A stretch of 64,000 nucleotides of DNA, taken from Arvicola amphibius (Eukaryota > Chordata > Mammalia > Rodentia > Cricetidae). Shown piece by piece: positions 23,576 through 34,894 of the stretch. Numbering within the stretch: position 1 is the stretch's first letter; each line of letters begins with the position of its first letter. A model generated the notes under the pieces. That model was not told the origin of the DNA, did not search any database, and saw only the letters and a list, made by a program, of their open reading frames with translations. The stretch spans positions 15,662,583 to 15,726,582 of the forward strand of contig NC_052063.2 of NCBI RefSeq assembly GCF_903992535.2, in the 5' to 3' direction. The translations under genes and the position numbers were made by a program.

Positions 23576-24039
23576 ATTGAATGATTCAAATTTAAACTGT
23601 GTTATGACTCATTGATTGACTTGTGCATTTATTCATATAATTGTTTTCTCTTCCTTTGGCTATTACTCATTATTTTAAAGGCTCTATGACTTACATACTA
23701 ATGTTTCTGTAGTTAGTTTTTAAAGTGCTTAAAAATTTAATTACTATGCTATCAATGGAATCAAAATATAGACACAAGCATAAATCCACAAATCTATGGT
23801 AACAGCAAAGGATACTTGTCATTTGGAAAAGGCAGTCTAGAGAATGGGAAAGCGTTTTTATCAGCTACACATCTGGTAGATGTCTAATGTGCAAAATACA
23901 TATAAATAACTCAAGAAACTAGTCATAAAAAATAAAAACAGAAAACAAATAATCAGGCCCAAAAATGGAATACTGTTGTTGGATATTTGATCATAGTATA
24001 AACCCGAGTTTATATTTTGGTTTAATTAAATATAATTAA
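23576..24039. other. No recognised feature
   Basis: AT-rich DNA with no recognised repeat or gene. Confidence 0.35.
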
Positions 24040-24321
24040 TGTTTGATCAGGAGGTGGAGCCAGCAACTAGTTGACAGAAAGTAATCAGAGAGAATCCCAG
24101 GCATCTGGAAGAGGGCTAGAGAGATGCTTTGGAAGTAGTAGGGAGATACTTATAAGCTTAGCAGAGCAGAAGGAAACTCTGTTTGGGAGACACTAGTGAA
24201 GAGGTAAAGCCAGCTCAACTTCTCTGAGCTAGCAGATTTTCACCCCAACCTCTGACTCCCAAGTCTTATTGATAAATAGAACGATAAAAATGTTGTTGAA
24301 CTACGTTTGGTGGCAGCTGCA
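24040..24321 (+). mobile_element. LTR-like element
   Basis: Begins TGTTTGATCAGGAGGTGGAG and runs through 'gagagatgctttggaagtag', 'gtgaagaggtaaagccagctcaac', 'ctgagctagcagattttcacc', 'ctgactcccaagtcttattgataaata' to 'acgtttggtggcagctgca', giving TG...CA ends and an AT-rich signal region near the 3' side. I recognise the family from muroid rodents. No matching 6-bp TSD is visible; about 110 bp of possible leader sequence follows. Confidence 0.6.
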
Positions 24322-24432
24322 TAAGGCAGCTCCAATGGGATGTAAAAGTCCTTCCAGACCTCTGCTTGAGAAGTGAGCCAGCAATTACTGGCTGAAACAG
24401 CAGTAGATTCAAGTACAACTGCTGTGCCCATG

Positions 24433-26690
24433 AAAAAATACCAAGAGGATACAGATCTAACAGAATTCTCAATAGAGGATTCTCAAATGGCTGAGAAATA
24501 CTTAAAGAAATGTTCAACTTCCTAAGCCATCAGGAAAATGCAAACAAAAACTACTTTGAGATTCCATCTTACACCTGTCAGAATGGTTAAGGTCAATAAC
24601 ACAGAAATCTTATGCTGGCAAATTTGTGTAGCAAGGGAAACATTTTTTTCATTGCTGGTGGGAGTGCAAACTTTTATAGCCACTACAAAAATCAATAAGG
24701 TGGTTCCTTAGAAAGATAGGGATCCATCTACCTTCAGGTCCAGCTATCCCACATTGGCTATATGCCCAAAGGATATGTTAATCCTACCACAGGATCACTT
24801 GATCTACCTTTTTCATTGCTACACTATTCATATTAGCCAGAAACTGGAAACAACTTAGATATCTCTCAACAGAATAATGGATAAAGAAAATGTGGTCCAT
24901 TTACACAATGGAGTATTACTCAACTGTTAAAAAAAAGAACATCATGAAATTTTCAGGAAAATTGACGGAACTAGAAAAAATAACCCTGAGTGAGGTAACA
25001 GAGACCCAGAAAGATGAATATTATGTGTAGTATTTGCTTACAGCTTATATTGAATATTAGTCATTAAATATATGATAACAAAACTGCAATTTGCAGATTC
25101 AGAGAGGTTAGATATGGATGAAGCAACTAGTAGGGAGACATGATTCTCCCTGGGAGGGGGAATAGATTTTGTGGGTGCACTAGAGCTGGTGGGGTAGAGG
25201 GGTGAGAACTGAATGACATGGTAGAAAGTAGGAAGGGAAGACAGGATTGAGGGAGGGAATGAAGAGAGAGACAGCTAGAACTGAAAGGCATTTGAGGAGA
25301 GGTACAAAACTTAGTGCACTGAAACTTCCTAAAATACTTGAAGGTGATCCCGAAGAGGTCTCCAAATAGTGAGGGAGATGGCAGCCCAGTTGGTCATCTC
25401 TTGTCACCAAATGAAGCTCCCGGCACTGGCACTTGGTTTTATCCAATTGAGTTTTTGGCTAAAAGGATACCATGGAAATTCCTAAAACATGTAGTCTGTT
25501 GACAAGATAATATGCTGCTCTCCACAAGAGGCTGCTCTCCACAAATTGACAAGAAGGCCTTATTACTGAAGATAGCACCCATACAACTCATTGAACATGG
25601 AGAAGTTGAGCTAGGGGCCTATTTTACCAGCATGTTCTAGAGTCTTTGACATGACAAGGTACTTCACAGTTACCTGAAGAGAAATGTAAATACAAGCCCA
25701 AAACCTTCAATCCCCACTTTGTATTGCCTGCAAAATGTGCTAGAAAAATGGTGGCACAAACTTTGGGGGAGTAACCAAGTCTTATTTGACTCAAGGCACA
25801 CTCCATGAGATGGAACCAATACTCGAGACACCGCCTGGGTGATTATGAACAAGAGACTAAATAGCCCAGAGACCCAGGGTAAAGTAAACACCACTAGTCA
25901 AATAAAAGACTCCTACTGATACTCTGCTTTGCTTGTAGATCAATGCCTTATTTAGTCATCATCAGAGAGGCTTCCTCCTGCAGTAGATGGGAAAAATACA
26001 GATAACACAGCTCTAAATGAGATGTCTTCCTCAAATCCCTCCCCCCTCAGAGCTCAGGGAATCCAACTGAAGAGGAGACAGAAGTGGGGCATGAGATAAA
26101 GGGCACTAGGAGAACATGGGTCTCTGAAACAGCTGAGAAAAGCTCATGTGAACTCACAACTGAGACTGAAGCAGCAATCACAGGGCAACATGTGTATGCA
26201 CCAGATCCTCTGCATATATGCCATAGTTTTCAGCTTAGCATTTCTGTAAGACTTCTGAATGTGTGGTTGAGTGGGTCTCTGATTCTTGTGCCTTCTATTG
26301 GAGCTCTTTTACTTTATTTTTCTGTTGGATTGCATTTTGAACTGTGATATGATTTTTTAAAATCTTATGATACTTTATTTTGTTATGTTTGGTTGTTATT
26401 TCTTTTTTTTTCTTTTCTTTTTTTGGTTTTTCGAGACAGGGTTTCTCTGCAGCTTTTTTTTTTTTTAGAGCCTGTCCTGGAACTAGCTCTTGTAGACCAG
26501 GCTGGCCTCGAACTCACAAAGATCCGCCTGCCTCTGCCTCCCGAGTGCTGGGATTAAAGGCGTGCGCCACCACCGCCCGGCTTGGTTGTTATTTCTTATA
26601 AGCCTGTTCTTTTCTAATGAGAGACATAAAGGAAGTGGGGAAACTGAATTCAGATTATAGTGTTAGAAAAAAATATGCGAATAAAAGGGA
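24433..26690 (+). mobile_element. 5'-truncated Lx-type L1, sense
   Basis: Begins inside ORF2 near 'acagatct...gaattctcaatagagga'. It covers the ORF2 C-terminal region ('aaatggctgagaaatacttaaagaaatg', 'attccatcttacacctgtcagaatgg', 'ggagtattactcaac', 'ctgagtgaggtaac'), then about 1.6 kb of Lx-type 3'UTR ('gagaggtctccaaatag..gagggaga', 'tggtcatctcttgtcacca', 'tttatccaattgagtttttggc', 'agatgtcttcctcaaatccctcccc'), ending near 'aataaaagggaaatc'. ORF2 is frameshifted and non-functional. It hosts a B1 at 26.4 kb. Confidence 0.85.
26405..26581 (-). mobile_element. B1 SINE, antisense, with 16-bp TSD
   Basis: The best-preserved SINE in the window: 'tttttcgagacagggtttctctg', 'gagcctgtcctggaactagctcttgtagacc', 'ggctggcctcgaactcac', 'cgcctgcctctgcctcccgag', 'gctgggattaaaggcgtgcgccaccaccgcccgg', with several CpGs retained. 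It carries an internal T-rich insertion of about 15 bp. TTGGTTGTTATTTCTT occurs exactly at 26,389-26,404 and 26,582-26,597. It sits inside the Lx-type 3'UTR, so it is younger than that L1. Confidence 0.95.
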
Positions 26691-26707
26691 AATCAGAAAG
26701 AAAAGAG

Positions 26708-27130
26708 CTGGTTTTCTTTGCTTTATGTTTAAAAACCACTTATGAGTGAGTACATGTGATATTTGTTTTTCTGTGTCTGGGTTACCTCACTCAAATTGAT
26801 GTTTTCTAGCTCCACCCATTTTTCCTGCAAATTTCAAGATGTCATTATTTTTTTCTTCTGTGTAGTACTCCATTCTGTAAATGTACCACATTTCCCTTAT
26901 CCATTCCCACAAATCACAATCCCAGAGAACTTAGAAAACAATGAGGACCCTAAGAGAGACATATATAGATCTAATGTACATGGGAAGTAGAAAAAGACAG
27001 ATCTCCTGAATAAATTGGGAGCATGGGGACCTTGGAAGAGGACTGAGGGGGAGGGGAGAGACAGGGATGGGAGCAGAGAAAAATGTAGAGCTTAATAAAA
27101 ATTATAAAAAAGAAGTTCTAATCACAAACA
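26708..27130 (+). mobile_element. L1 3' end with inverted 5' part, 13-bp TSD
   Basis: 26,708-26,906 is antisense to the L1 ORF2 end and first part of the 3'UTR ('cacttatgagtgagtacatgtgata', 'gggttacctcactcaaattgatgttttctag', 'cttatccattc'). 26,907-27,117 is sense 3'UTR ('ccacaaatcacaatcccagagaac' through 'agatctcctgaataaattggg' to an A-rich tail). AGAAAGAAAAGAG is repeated exactly at 26,695-26,707 and 27,131-27,143. The target lay in the A-rich tail of the preceding L1. Confidence 0.88.
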
Positions 27131-27143
27131 AGAAAGAAAAGAG

Positions 27144-28516
27144 ACAATATGATATGAGGAAACAGAAAAAAATAGCCTTAGAAATGGATTTTAAGAATGA
27201 TCCAACTCTTGAGGGACCATGGAATCTGTTATTCTACCACAGATGTACAGACTACAGGGAAATCAAGGCATTGGTTAAATGTGTGGGTCCTTGTGCCTAA
27301 TGTATGTGAAATTTAAAGTTTATATGTGAACATATTAAACAGTATGAGGTATACTTAAAACATAAAAATGTTCCTTTACTGAAAAAAATTGGGATTGTCC
27401 AGTTTGACTAAGTGGTATATTTAGAAATTTATTCTATAGTTGAGGCAAAATTTATTTACAAATGGAATGTTCATTGTTTAGAAAGAAAACACATTTAGTA
27501 TGCTCTTTTTCTTGCTATTATGAAAATGAAAATTTGTTTTAGTTTTTTGGGACTTTCAGTGGAAATTCTTAACTCTTTCTTGATAAAGGATTCTACAGAA
27601 TACATAGAGAGAATAAATTTGTGAGTTCCACATGAGCAATGTTACCCCACATTAATAGTCATTCTTCAGTAGTTAGTATTAGCATGCGACTTTGGAGACT
27701 TTAAACATAAATGCAAAGTTTGGGACTAATAAAAATTAAAATTTAATAAGAGAAAAATATTTTGAGTCCTAGAAATTTGAAAATTATTTTTACTTCCTGG
27801 CAATTCTATGTAAATTTTAGAAGCTTATTTTACTAGTTATAACGTTGTTATTTTTGCCCAGTCTGATGGTTTCAGTAATTTTAAATCAGTCTTAAATCTT
27901 CAGTAATCTTAAGTCAAGAAATTTCTTATGTATTACATATGTGTACTATATATTGTGATTGGCTTTATTATTTAGATCTAGAAAAGAAACAAAAACATCT
28001 AAAGGACTTCTGGAGACCATTTTAAGCATTTTTCTACATATTTAACTGTATATACTTTTATATATTCAGAAGTTAAAATAATTCCTGGAATCTCTATAAA
28101 AAGACAGAAAGTGCATTTGCAGAGCAAGACTTACAGATCCTTTAAGAGAAAGAGTGGAAAGACAGATTATAGGGGGTGAGTACTGGTGTAAAATAAAAGT
28201 ATAGTATGTTCAAAGGATATGAGAACTTGTGAATGTTATTTGTTATGCAAAAAGAGCACCAGCACACATTTGCCTGTTATGGGGTTGTATTAGCAGTTGT
28301 TCCATTTTAAAGTTACTATCACACTAGCTGGTTTCTTAGACATACACTTTGAGAACTATGTAGAGGATATTTACAAAAATGAAATTTATTTAGGCTTTCT
28401 GTATCCTGTACAGAGGTGGCTATAAAGTTGGTATCTTGTAGTCCACAAAATGCACAAGCATGAAGGATTATGTCATGTACTGCAGATAAGAGAATACGAT
28501 AGATAGAACTTTGGTA
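27144..28516. other. No recognised feature, AT-rich
   Basis: About 1.4 kb of AT-rich sequence with no repeat or coding pattern I recognise. Confidence 0.4.
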
Positions 28517-28908
28517 TGGGAGAATGGTCTATATTCTGTCAATTATATTTTAAATAAACACTGATTGGCCAGTAGCTAGGCAGAAGGTATAGGCAGGACA
28601 ACCAGACAGGAAGTAGAGGTGGGTCAATGAGAGCAGGAGAATTCTGGGAAGGAGGCAGCCCATTCCTCTGCAGTTCCGACCCTATCATAGAAGAAGCAAG
28701 ATATGACTGCCCCGCTGAATATGGTATTGAGCCACATGGCTAACACAGATAAGAATAATGGGCTAATAATGGGCTATATAAGTTATGAGTTAATAGGAAG
28801 CCTGAGCTAATGGGTCAATCAGTTTATAGTTAATGTAGAACCTCTGTGTGATTTCTTTGAGACTTAATGACTGCAAGAACCAGGCAGGACAGAAAACTTC
28901 AGTCAACA
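28517..28908 (+). mobile_element. LTR-like element
   Basis: Has TG...CA ends ('tgggagaatggtctatattctg' to 'cttcagtcaaca'), 'ttttaaataaacactgattggccagtag', 'ggcaggacaaccagacaggaagtagagg', 'gagccacatggctaacacagataagaat' and 'agttaataggaagcctgagctaatggg'. The last block resembles the 35.4-kb LTR-like copy. No exact TSD found, so the ends are provisional. Confidence 0.68.
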
Positions 28909-29728
28909 AAAGTTGTTCTTGAAGTTTGAGAAATGAGTGACCTGGCTTCTCTTACCTAGTTATAATTAAATGTCATGACTTTGAAGATAATATACAGAAA
29001 AGAAAATTATTTCCCATGGAAAGGTCAGGACAGAAGAAACATTTACTCCATTGATAGCCAAGTAATTGGTGATCAAAGTGCTTAAAGGTTCCTAAAGGAA
29101 GAAATCAATCCAATGGAAAAAAAAAGTTAGGAGAATTCATGGATTAAAAATGGTCATGAGATCTGGCTATGGTTTGGGAAACTGCAAAGTATTTGACTTC
29201 TGTAATTGGGGTAGAATTGCTTGTCTATCCAGTCTTGCAAATTACAAATTGTCAGACTAAACCACGATTAAGTTCAGCTGTACTTTGGGTTATTAATTGT
29301 CCCTCTTCCATGTTTGTTTATGCAACGATTTGTGCAGTGTTTGTTTCACTATTGGAAATAGATGTCATTTTATATTTTCCATACACTACTCTACATAGAG
29401 TATCTCCACAATCAAGAAAAATGTTGTCACATTGTATGGTTTCTGGAAAAATGATAACTTTTCAAATCATACCTTGAAATTCTAGACAAAGTCTATATTG
29501 ATTCTTTTCTTTTTCACAAAACCTTATGAAGTCTACATGTAGAGCTCAATGAATTTCTTAGAGAAAGTACAACAGACTGAATTGTTTCTTTTATTAATGA
29601 ACACAAACACTTCAGGATTTTGACCCCAAAGATAAAAGTAGAGTTTTATTATTTTAGATGTAAAGTATCTTTATCTTCAAATAAGTTTAAAGAAATATAC
29701 TGAAACCTTGGGGATAAATAATCACATT
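28909..29728. other. No recognised feature
   Basis: Nothing identified. A 102-codon frame at 29,169-29,477 (+) has no recognisable domain and lies in T-rich DNA. Confidence 0.35.
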
Positions 29729-29782
29729 TGTGTGTGTGTGTGTGTGTGTGTGCGCGTGCGTGCGCGCACGCATGCGCATGTA
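29729..29782. repeat. (TG)n-(CG/CA)n alternating tract, Z-DNA type
   Basis: 54 bp of strictly alternating pyrimidine-purine: about 12 TG units, then CG-rich alternation. It contains a perfect 16-bp palindrome TGCGTGCGCGCACGCA at 29,757-29,772 and a 10-bp palindrome CATGCGCATG at 29,771-29,780. CpGs are unusually dense for this AT-rich window. Confidence 0.93.
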
Positions 29783-30014
29783 GTTGAAGGCTGTGAGAAT
29801 ACATAAATTCATTCTCGGTAAATTTCAAGTGTGTTGGGAATAATTGGTAGCTATGCTCATTATATTATAAATTAGATTATGACAAACAGCCTGTCTGTCC
29901 TAAGCAGATTTTAGTGTTCTTTGAGGTGCATCTCTTGTCTTCTCTTCTCTTTAATTCTGACAACCAACATATTATACTTGCCTTCTTAGAGTTTTATGAG
30001 TTTCTACTATTTAT

Positions 30015-30230
30015 TTAAGTGATTAGGCTCATACAGTATTTCCCTTTCTGTTCTTGGCTCATTTCATGTAGCACAGTGCCTCCCAGATTTATTCATCTTG
30101 TCACCAATGACAGAAACTTCTTATTTTAAGTGTTGAATAATGTTTTAGCTAATGCTTATGATATGATATCATATACATATTCCACATATGTGTATATGCC
30201 ACAAATTGTTCTATAACTGAGATAGTCAAT
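30015..30230 (-). mobile_element. Ancient L1M fragment, antisense
   Basis: Order 'ggctcatacagtatttccctttctgttcttggctcatttcatgtagcac', 'ccagatttattcatc', 'ttattttaagtgttgaataatg' follows old L1 antisense ('catacagtatttgtccttttgtg...cttatttcacttagcat...aaggctgaataat'). Confidence 0.62.
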
Positions 30231-30514
30231 AAAAAAGGCTGGAGAAAATTTTCCAAATGGAGGAATATATTTCCCAACTTTATGTCATATTTGAAGATGC
30301 AATAAATAATTAAAACCCAAAATCAGAACATTTCAGTAAGAATTGATAAAATATTGATGAATATGTGAAATACAAGCATAAGGTAAGATAATGGCTGTCT
30401 ATGACTAAAGAAAGGAATGTATCACTAGGAATTGTTAGTTGAATGATTTTTTATTTTTATTTTATAATTTAGTGGTGAGATTATGTTAAAAGAAAATTTT
30501 TATAAAATAAGATA

Positions 30515-30628
30515 CAGCTTTGTATGATGATAGAATTTCAGCACTTGAAAGGCTGAAGCTGTAAAATTATGAATTCAAATCTGATTTACAAAGTAAAACC
30601 TTTCTTCAAAACTCAAATCAATATAAAA
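30515..30628 (+). mobile_element. Degraded B1-like SINE
   Basis: 'ctttgtatgatgatagaatttcagcacttgaaaggctgaagctg', 'gaattcaaatctgatttacaaagtaaaacctttcttcaaaactcaaa' keeps the B1 sense order (name/number block, GAGGCAG remnant, TTTCAAAA end) with many changes. Probably an old proto-B1. Confidence 0.5.
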
Positions 30629-30669
30629 CAAGATTAAGCATTCAGAAAACTACACATTTGTAGTGTTTT

Positions 30670-31360
30670 CTCTTTTTATATAATATTTTATGTTTTCAAA
30701 GTTTCATTTGTTTATGTAGTATATATTGATTACATATACCCATTGCTTCCTCTCTTCTAACTGCCCTAGTGCCAATGCTTTGTCTACCTACAAGCTTATA
30801 TCCTTCTTATTATAGTTCTTGATAAACACTAGTCAATGCTGCCTTTATACATAATGAGTGTGCAACTCTCCAACTTACACTAGAGGCCAAGACCACAAAG
30901 GACGGTGACTCTCACTCTTTCAACAGACATCTACTGCCAATAGCTCCTCAGCTAATGATAGGGCCTCAGGGCCTCTCCCCTGTTCATGTTACAAATTCGA
31001 CTGGCTTCATCTTATGCAGATCTTGTGTAACTACAGTTGCTAGGTGTTGATACGTGCAACAGTCAAATCACATTGAGAAGTCAGCATTTTATATTTCTTC
31101 TTACCAACTGTTGTCTATTATATTTTCTAACTTCCTTTATGAAGCTTTCTGATCCTTGGATGGTGGAAGGTTGATTCACATGGACTATCCACAACTGAAC
31201 CTTCAGTGTTTTTCTCTGCACTTTGACCAGTAATGAGTAGGTAGTTAACCAAGACCCACTGCAGAAAGATGTTCCTCTTACCAAAGCTAGGAACAGCACA
31301 GATCTATGGTTATAATCATTAATATTTAGAATGCAGTTTGAAAGCATGGCCATTTATTAA
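30670..31360 (-). mobile_element. Rodent L1 3' region, antisense
   Basis: A T-rich, C-rich start is followed by 'cttgataaacactagtcaatgctgcc', 'gtgcaactctccaacttacac', 'actgccaatagctcctcagc', 'ctggcttcatcttatgcagatcttgtg', 'cactttgaccagtaatgagtagg', 'actgcagaaagatgttcctcttaccaaag' and 'cacagatctatggttataatcattaatatttagaa'. Same antisense order as the 18.9-19.5 kb copy. Confidence 0.65.
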
Positions 31361-31599
31361 ACAACAGTAGGTTCTTACCTAAGGCCCATGTTATTCCCTA
31401 TCATGAACTTTGACCAAGTTTCCAGTACCAACCTTGGAAATCTTCCTGAGGAACAGGCTTTATACAGAAAGCAATTACTTATCTTCAATTAAATAATGCT
31501 AGACTGTTGCAAGGGCACATTTTGCAGGCATGCCAGTGTTAAGGCATTCAGAGTCATAACTGGGGACAGCCATTGACATTTCTCTTTCCCAGAAGCCTG

Positions 31600-31772
31600 T
31601 ATGGTAAGTACCTTCTTGCACTACGTAAACTTGGTAGCAGGCAGAAAACCTGATGGCTCTTTGGCTTGGAGAGGGAGGGAGTAGGGGTATGGGTGGAAGG
31701 GAGGAGAGGGAAGGGGGAGAAGGAGCGGAGGAGATGGAAATTTTTAATAAAAAAATGAGGAAAAAAAAGAAA
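31600..31772 (+). mobile_element. Short L1 3' end, sense
   Basis: Sense 3'UTR end: 'ctgatggctctttggcttggagagggaggg', G-rich polypurine tract, 'gaggagatggaaatttttaataaa', A-rich tail. Homologous to 11.2 kb. The left edge is uncertain. The 152-residue minus-strand frame across it is spurious. Confidence 0.8.
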
Positions 31773-33054
31773 GTTTCTTGATCATTTGGAAGTTGATTTT
31801 TTTTTATGTCCTGCCTCCAACATGAGTAGTATCTTCTGCAAAAAGATCCTACCGTCTCATTGTTCTTGGAAATTAAGAGCAACATCAAAACTCTCTGGTG
31901 TTTTGGGTTCCTGTGAGGCCATCTCAAATAATAATCAAGGTATCTAATACTTGGCACTAAGCTTTTTATTTAATAATCAGAACATTATAATGTTAATATC
32001 TACTATTTTATTCATACTTGAAATGTTGAATAATTAAAAAAATTAAAGCAAAACCCATCTTGTTTATTAGTACCCAAACTACCTAAGTTTTCCTTAAAAT
32101 AGGAACCTGGAAAGATTACCCCACAGAGCAAAAACTCAAAGAAAATATAGGAGGATATTTTATTATAGTAAAAATTCACCTGTCTACAAAGTAAAATATC
32201 CACCCAAATGCCTCATAGAAGTGATGAAAGTGGGGGATTTCTTTTCAATGAATGTTTTCTACAGAGGAACAATACTCCTGGTTAGTTACTAAATGCCTGA
32301 ACCACAGCTTTGACTTTACCAGACTACATTTTATGAGAAAAATATCTAAACAATTCTCTCCAGTGCTGGGATCTGCTGACCTGAACCCCCTTTTTACCAT
32401 GTAAAGGAGGTCATAGGAAGGGTAGGATGTATCTGTCAGTGCAAAAAAATCACTATTTTTGGAAAAATTTGGTTTGCAGCTATTACACTTGACTTGGGCA
32501 GAAAATCATTCCCACTTCCCTGCAGACTTATACCAGTCAGGGTTTGCTTTTTGAGAAGCTGGAAATAATCATACAGTCTTTTTAATAGCAAGATTCAAGC
32601 CAAAACATGAGAAAATGGGAGAAACCTTTTTTCTACAGCACTGAATATTTTGTTGGCAGATTAAAAATTTAGACTGAAATGTCCAATAATGCTGGAAGAG
32701 AAAGTCTTCAACTTCAGGATCAATTTAAGTATTTTTTCCTTATAATGGAGCTATGTCAATTTAGTAAATGACACTGCTGTTTAAAATGTCATTCCATAAC
32801 ACTTTCTAATTAAAGCGGCAATGAACCATCAATCTGTTCCCATTAATGAATCTTTAACCATTAGAATCTGGGCTGTATGATATACAGTTTAGTCCCCTCC
32901 CACCTAGAAACTCCCAGAATTTTCCAGATACTCTGGAGACTTGAAGGCAGAGCTCAAAATTCAGTGCTTAAAAAATGGTGTCTCGGGAACAACTTAAGGA
33001 GAAATGAAAAAAGAGATCAAATAAGACAAAGAAAGGAAGCAGGAAGGGAGAAAG

Positions 33055-33055
<1 letters not shown>
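31773..33055. other. No recognised repeat or gene
   Basis: About 1.3 kb. The part near 32,750-32,870 looks unusually free of repeat signatures and TAAT-rich, and could be conserved non-coding DNA, but only a cross-species alignment could tell. Confidence 0.35.
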
Positions 33056-33095
<40 letters not shown>

Positions 33096-33129
33096 GGAGG
33101 GAGGAAGCGAGGGAGGGAGGGCGAGGAGG

Positions 33130-33189
<60 letters not shown>
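33056..33189. repeat. (GA)n / (GGGA)n polypurine tract
   Basis: About 134 bp of pure or near-pure purine: GA dinucleotides, a central GGGA/GGAG block with a few C interruptions, then GA again. It generates the Arg-Glu (+) and Ser-Leu (-) frames seen here. Mirror-symmetric purine DNA of this kind can form intramolecular triplexes. Confidence 0.95.
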
Positions 33190-33191
<2 letters not shown>

Positions 33192-33754
33192 CTGAAGGAG
33201 GACTGGAGAGAAAGTAATTAGCATTAATGAAGTGATTACCCCACAAGTCATTGAATACTGTTGGTTCAGTCCTGTGAGACAAGGGGGGGGGGTGGGCATG
33301 TCGTTTTAGCTATATTTTTCTCTGGAAGCTGAAGTAATGCTTTCCTTTTCTCACTCACTTAAATCTGATTTCTTGTGGATTGTAGATCATTTAAATTTCC
33401 AGTCCTAAATGCCCAGACTCTTTTGGCAGACTCAAAACAATTAATGTCAGTAGATGACGAACACTATGGACAAAGATTGCAGTAGTTCAAAGAAATAAGT
33501 CACAAAACTTCAAGCACATTGTACAATTGAGTAAGATAATCCTAGGCTTAGATTTAAGAAGTATGGAGAAAGGGCATTGTATACTGTAAGGATATAACGG
33601 ATAACCCCACAGTCATATAGTGATAAGAACAGCGAGTCTTACCTCAAGAGAACTGAATCATCCAGATGCCGAAAGTTTAGGGCGAAAGAATTTTATTCTT
33701 GCCTCAAGATTTTCATGGTTACTTTCATCTCTGCATATCTCTTTCTGTGATCTA

Positions 33755-33758
<4 letters not shown>

Positions 33759-33805
<47 letters not shown>

Positions 33806-33820
33806 TCTCTCTTTCTCTTC
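33759..33820. repeat. (CT)n tract
   Basis: About 62 bp of CT dinucleotide with a few interruptions, directly adjoining the solo LTR that integrated at CTCTTC (33,815-33,820). Complementary to the (GA)n tract 0.6 kb upstream. Confidence 0.95.
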
Positions 33821-34252
33821 TGTAGTGAAGAGGTACGGGCCGGCTTCCCGCCGCCCAGCTCCCAGCCACCGGCTAGCTTAAAACCCAAAATAACAACACA
33901 CAAATTGTATTATCTTAAATACTGCCTGGCCCATTACTTCCAGCCTCTTACTCACATCTTGACTAACCCATATCTAATAATCTGTATAGCACCACAAAGT
34001 GGTGCCTTACCAGGTAGATTCTAGCGTACGTCCATCTTGGGCTGGAGCTTCATCGCGTCTGGCTTCTCTCTCTGGAGAGGCATGGCAGTCTGACTAACTT
34101 AGGAGAGGCATAGCATCTTACTGATCCTTCTACCTCACTTACTCTTCCTGTTCTGTCTACTCCACCCACCTAAGGGGCGGTCTATCAAATGGGCCAGGCA
34201 GTTTCTTTATTAGCCAATGAAATCAACTCAAACAGAAGACTCTCCCACATCA
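33821..34252 (-). mobile_element. Solo LTR with perfect 6-bp TSD
   Basis: 432 bp, TGTAGTGAAG...CCCACATCA on the plus strand (TGATGTGGGA...CTACA on the minus strand). CTCTTC flanks it exactly at 33,815-33,820 and 34,253-34,258. Internal blocks 'aacaacacacaaattgtatt', 'tactgcctggcccatta' and 'gcagtttctttattagccaatga' match the 36.7-kb copy, so both are one subfamily. No internal retroviral genes adjoin it. Confidence 0.88.
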
Positions 34253-34261
34253 CTCTTCTCC

Positions 34262-34485
34262 TTTTAAATATTTTGATTTATTTATTCTAATTTTATGTGT
34301 TGGTGTTTTGCCTTTATAGATGTCTCTGTACCACGTGCATGCAGTTCCCACAAAGGGCACTAATTAGATCCTCTGTAATTGGAGTTAAGATGATTGTGAG
34401 TCTTGATGTTGATACTGGGATTCGAGTCCAGTACCTCCCGAAGAGCAGCCAGGGTTTTTAACTACTCTACACCCCTGGCGATCTA
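34262..34485 (-). mobile_element. B3-type SINE, antisense
   Basis: Reverse-complement order 'ttttatgtgttggtgttttgcc', 'tgtctctgtaccacgtgcatgcag', 'agatcctctgtaattggagtta', 'gattgtgag', 'ggattcgagtccagtacctcccgaagagcagccag', 'ctactctacacccctgg'. Confidence 0.88.
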
Positions 34486-34621
34486 ATTTTTCCTATACTT
34501 TACTACTTCTTTGTACTCTTTCTATCTGCTCAGGACTCCAGGAGATTGCGATGACATAGTTCATCGCAGAAATTGTTATGCTCCCTTAAACTTCTCGAGA
34601 AGGGACTTAGACTTTTGAAAA

Positions 34622-34770
34622 TTAAGTATGCACATAAGTGAGTGTGTGTGGTGGTTTGCGTATGTAAATGCTGTGTTTATGGATGCTAGAAGAAAGCATC
34701 TGGAGCTCAGCTTGGGTCCTGGATAAGTGCATTGTACACTCGTAGCTTCTGAGTCATCTCTCCAACTCCA
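34622..34770 (-). mobile_element. B3-type SINE fragment, antisense
   Basis: 'gtgtgtggtggtttgcgtatg', 'gatgctagaagaaagcatctgga', 'ctgagtcatctctccaactcc' mark a truncated, diverged reverse-complement copy. The segment between lacks the middle of the consensus. Confidence 0.75.
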
Positions 34771-34800
34771 ATGAGAGGGACATTGAATATCCTACTTCAT

Positions 34801-34831
34801 TATTTTTCTTTATTGCATTTATTTACTCATT

Positions 34832-34894
<63 letters not shown>

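Noticed and set aside
31499..31957. 152-residue minus-strand frame
   Set aside because: Crosses the L1 3'UTR polypurine tract (Ser/Pro-rich core) and flanking DNA; not coding.
32877..33299. Frames of 101-114 residues on both strands
   Set aside because: All come from the (GA)n/(CT)n polypurine tract.
33759..33820. Regularly repeated units that might suggest a CRISPR-like or satellite array
   Set aside because: Simple dinucleotide repeat; no spacer-repeat pattern anywhere in the window, and the DNA is mammalian.
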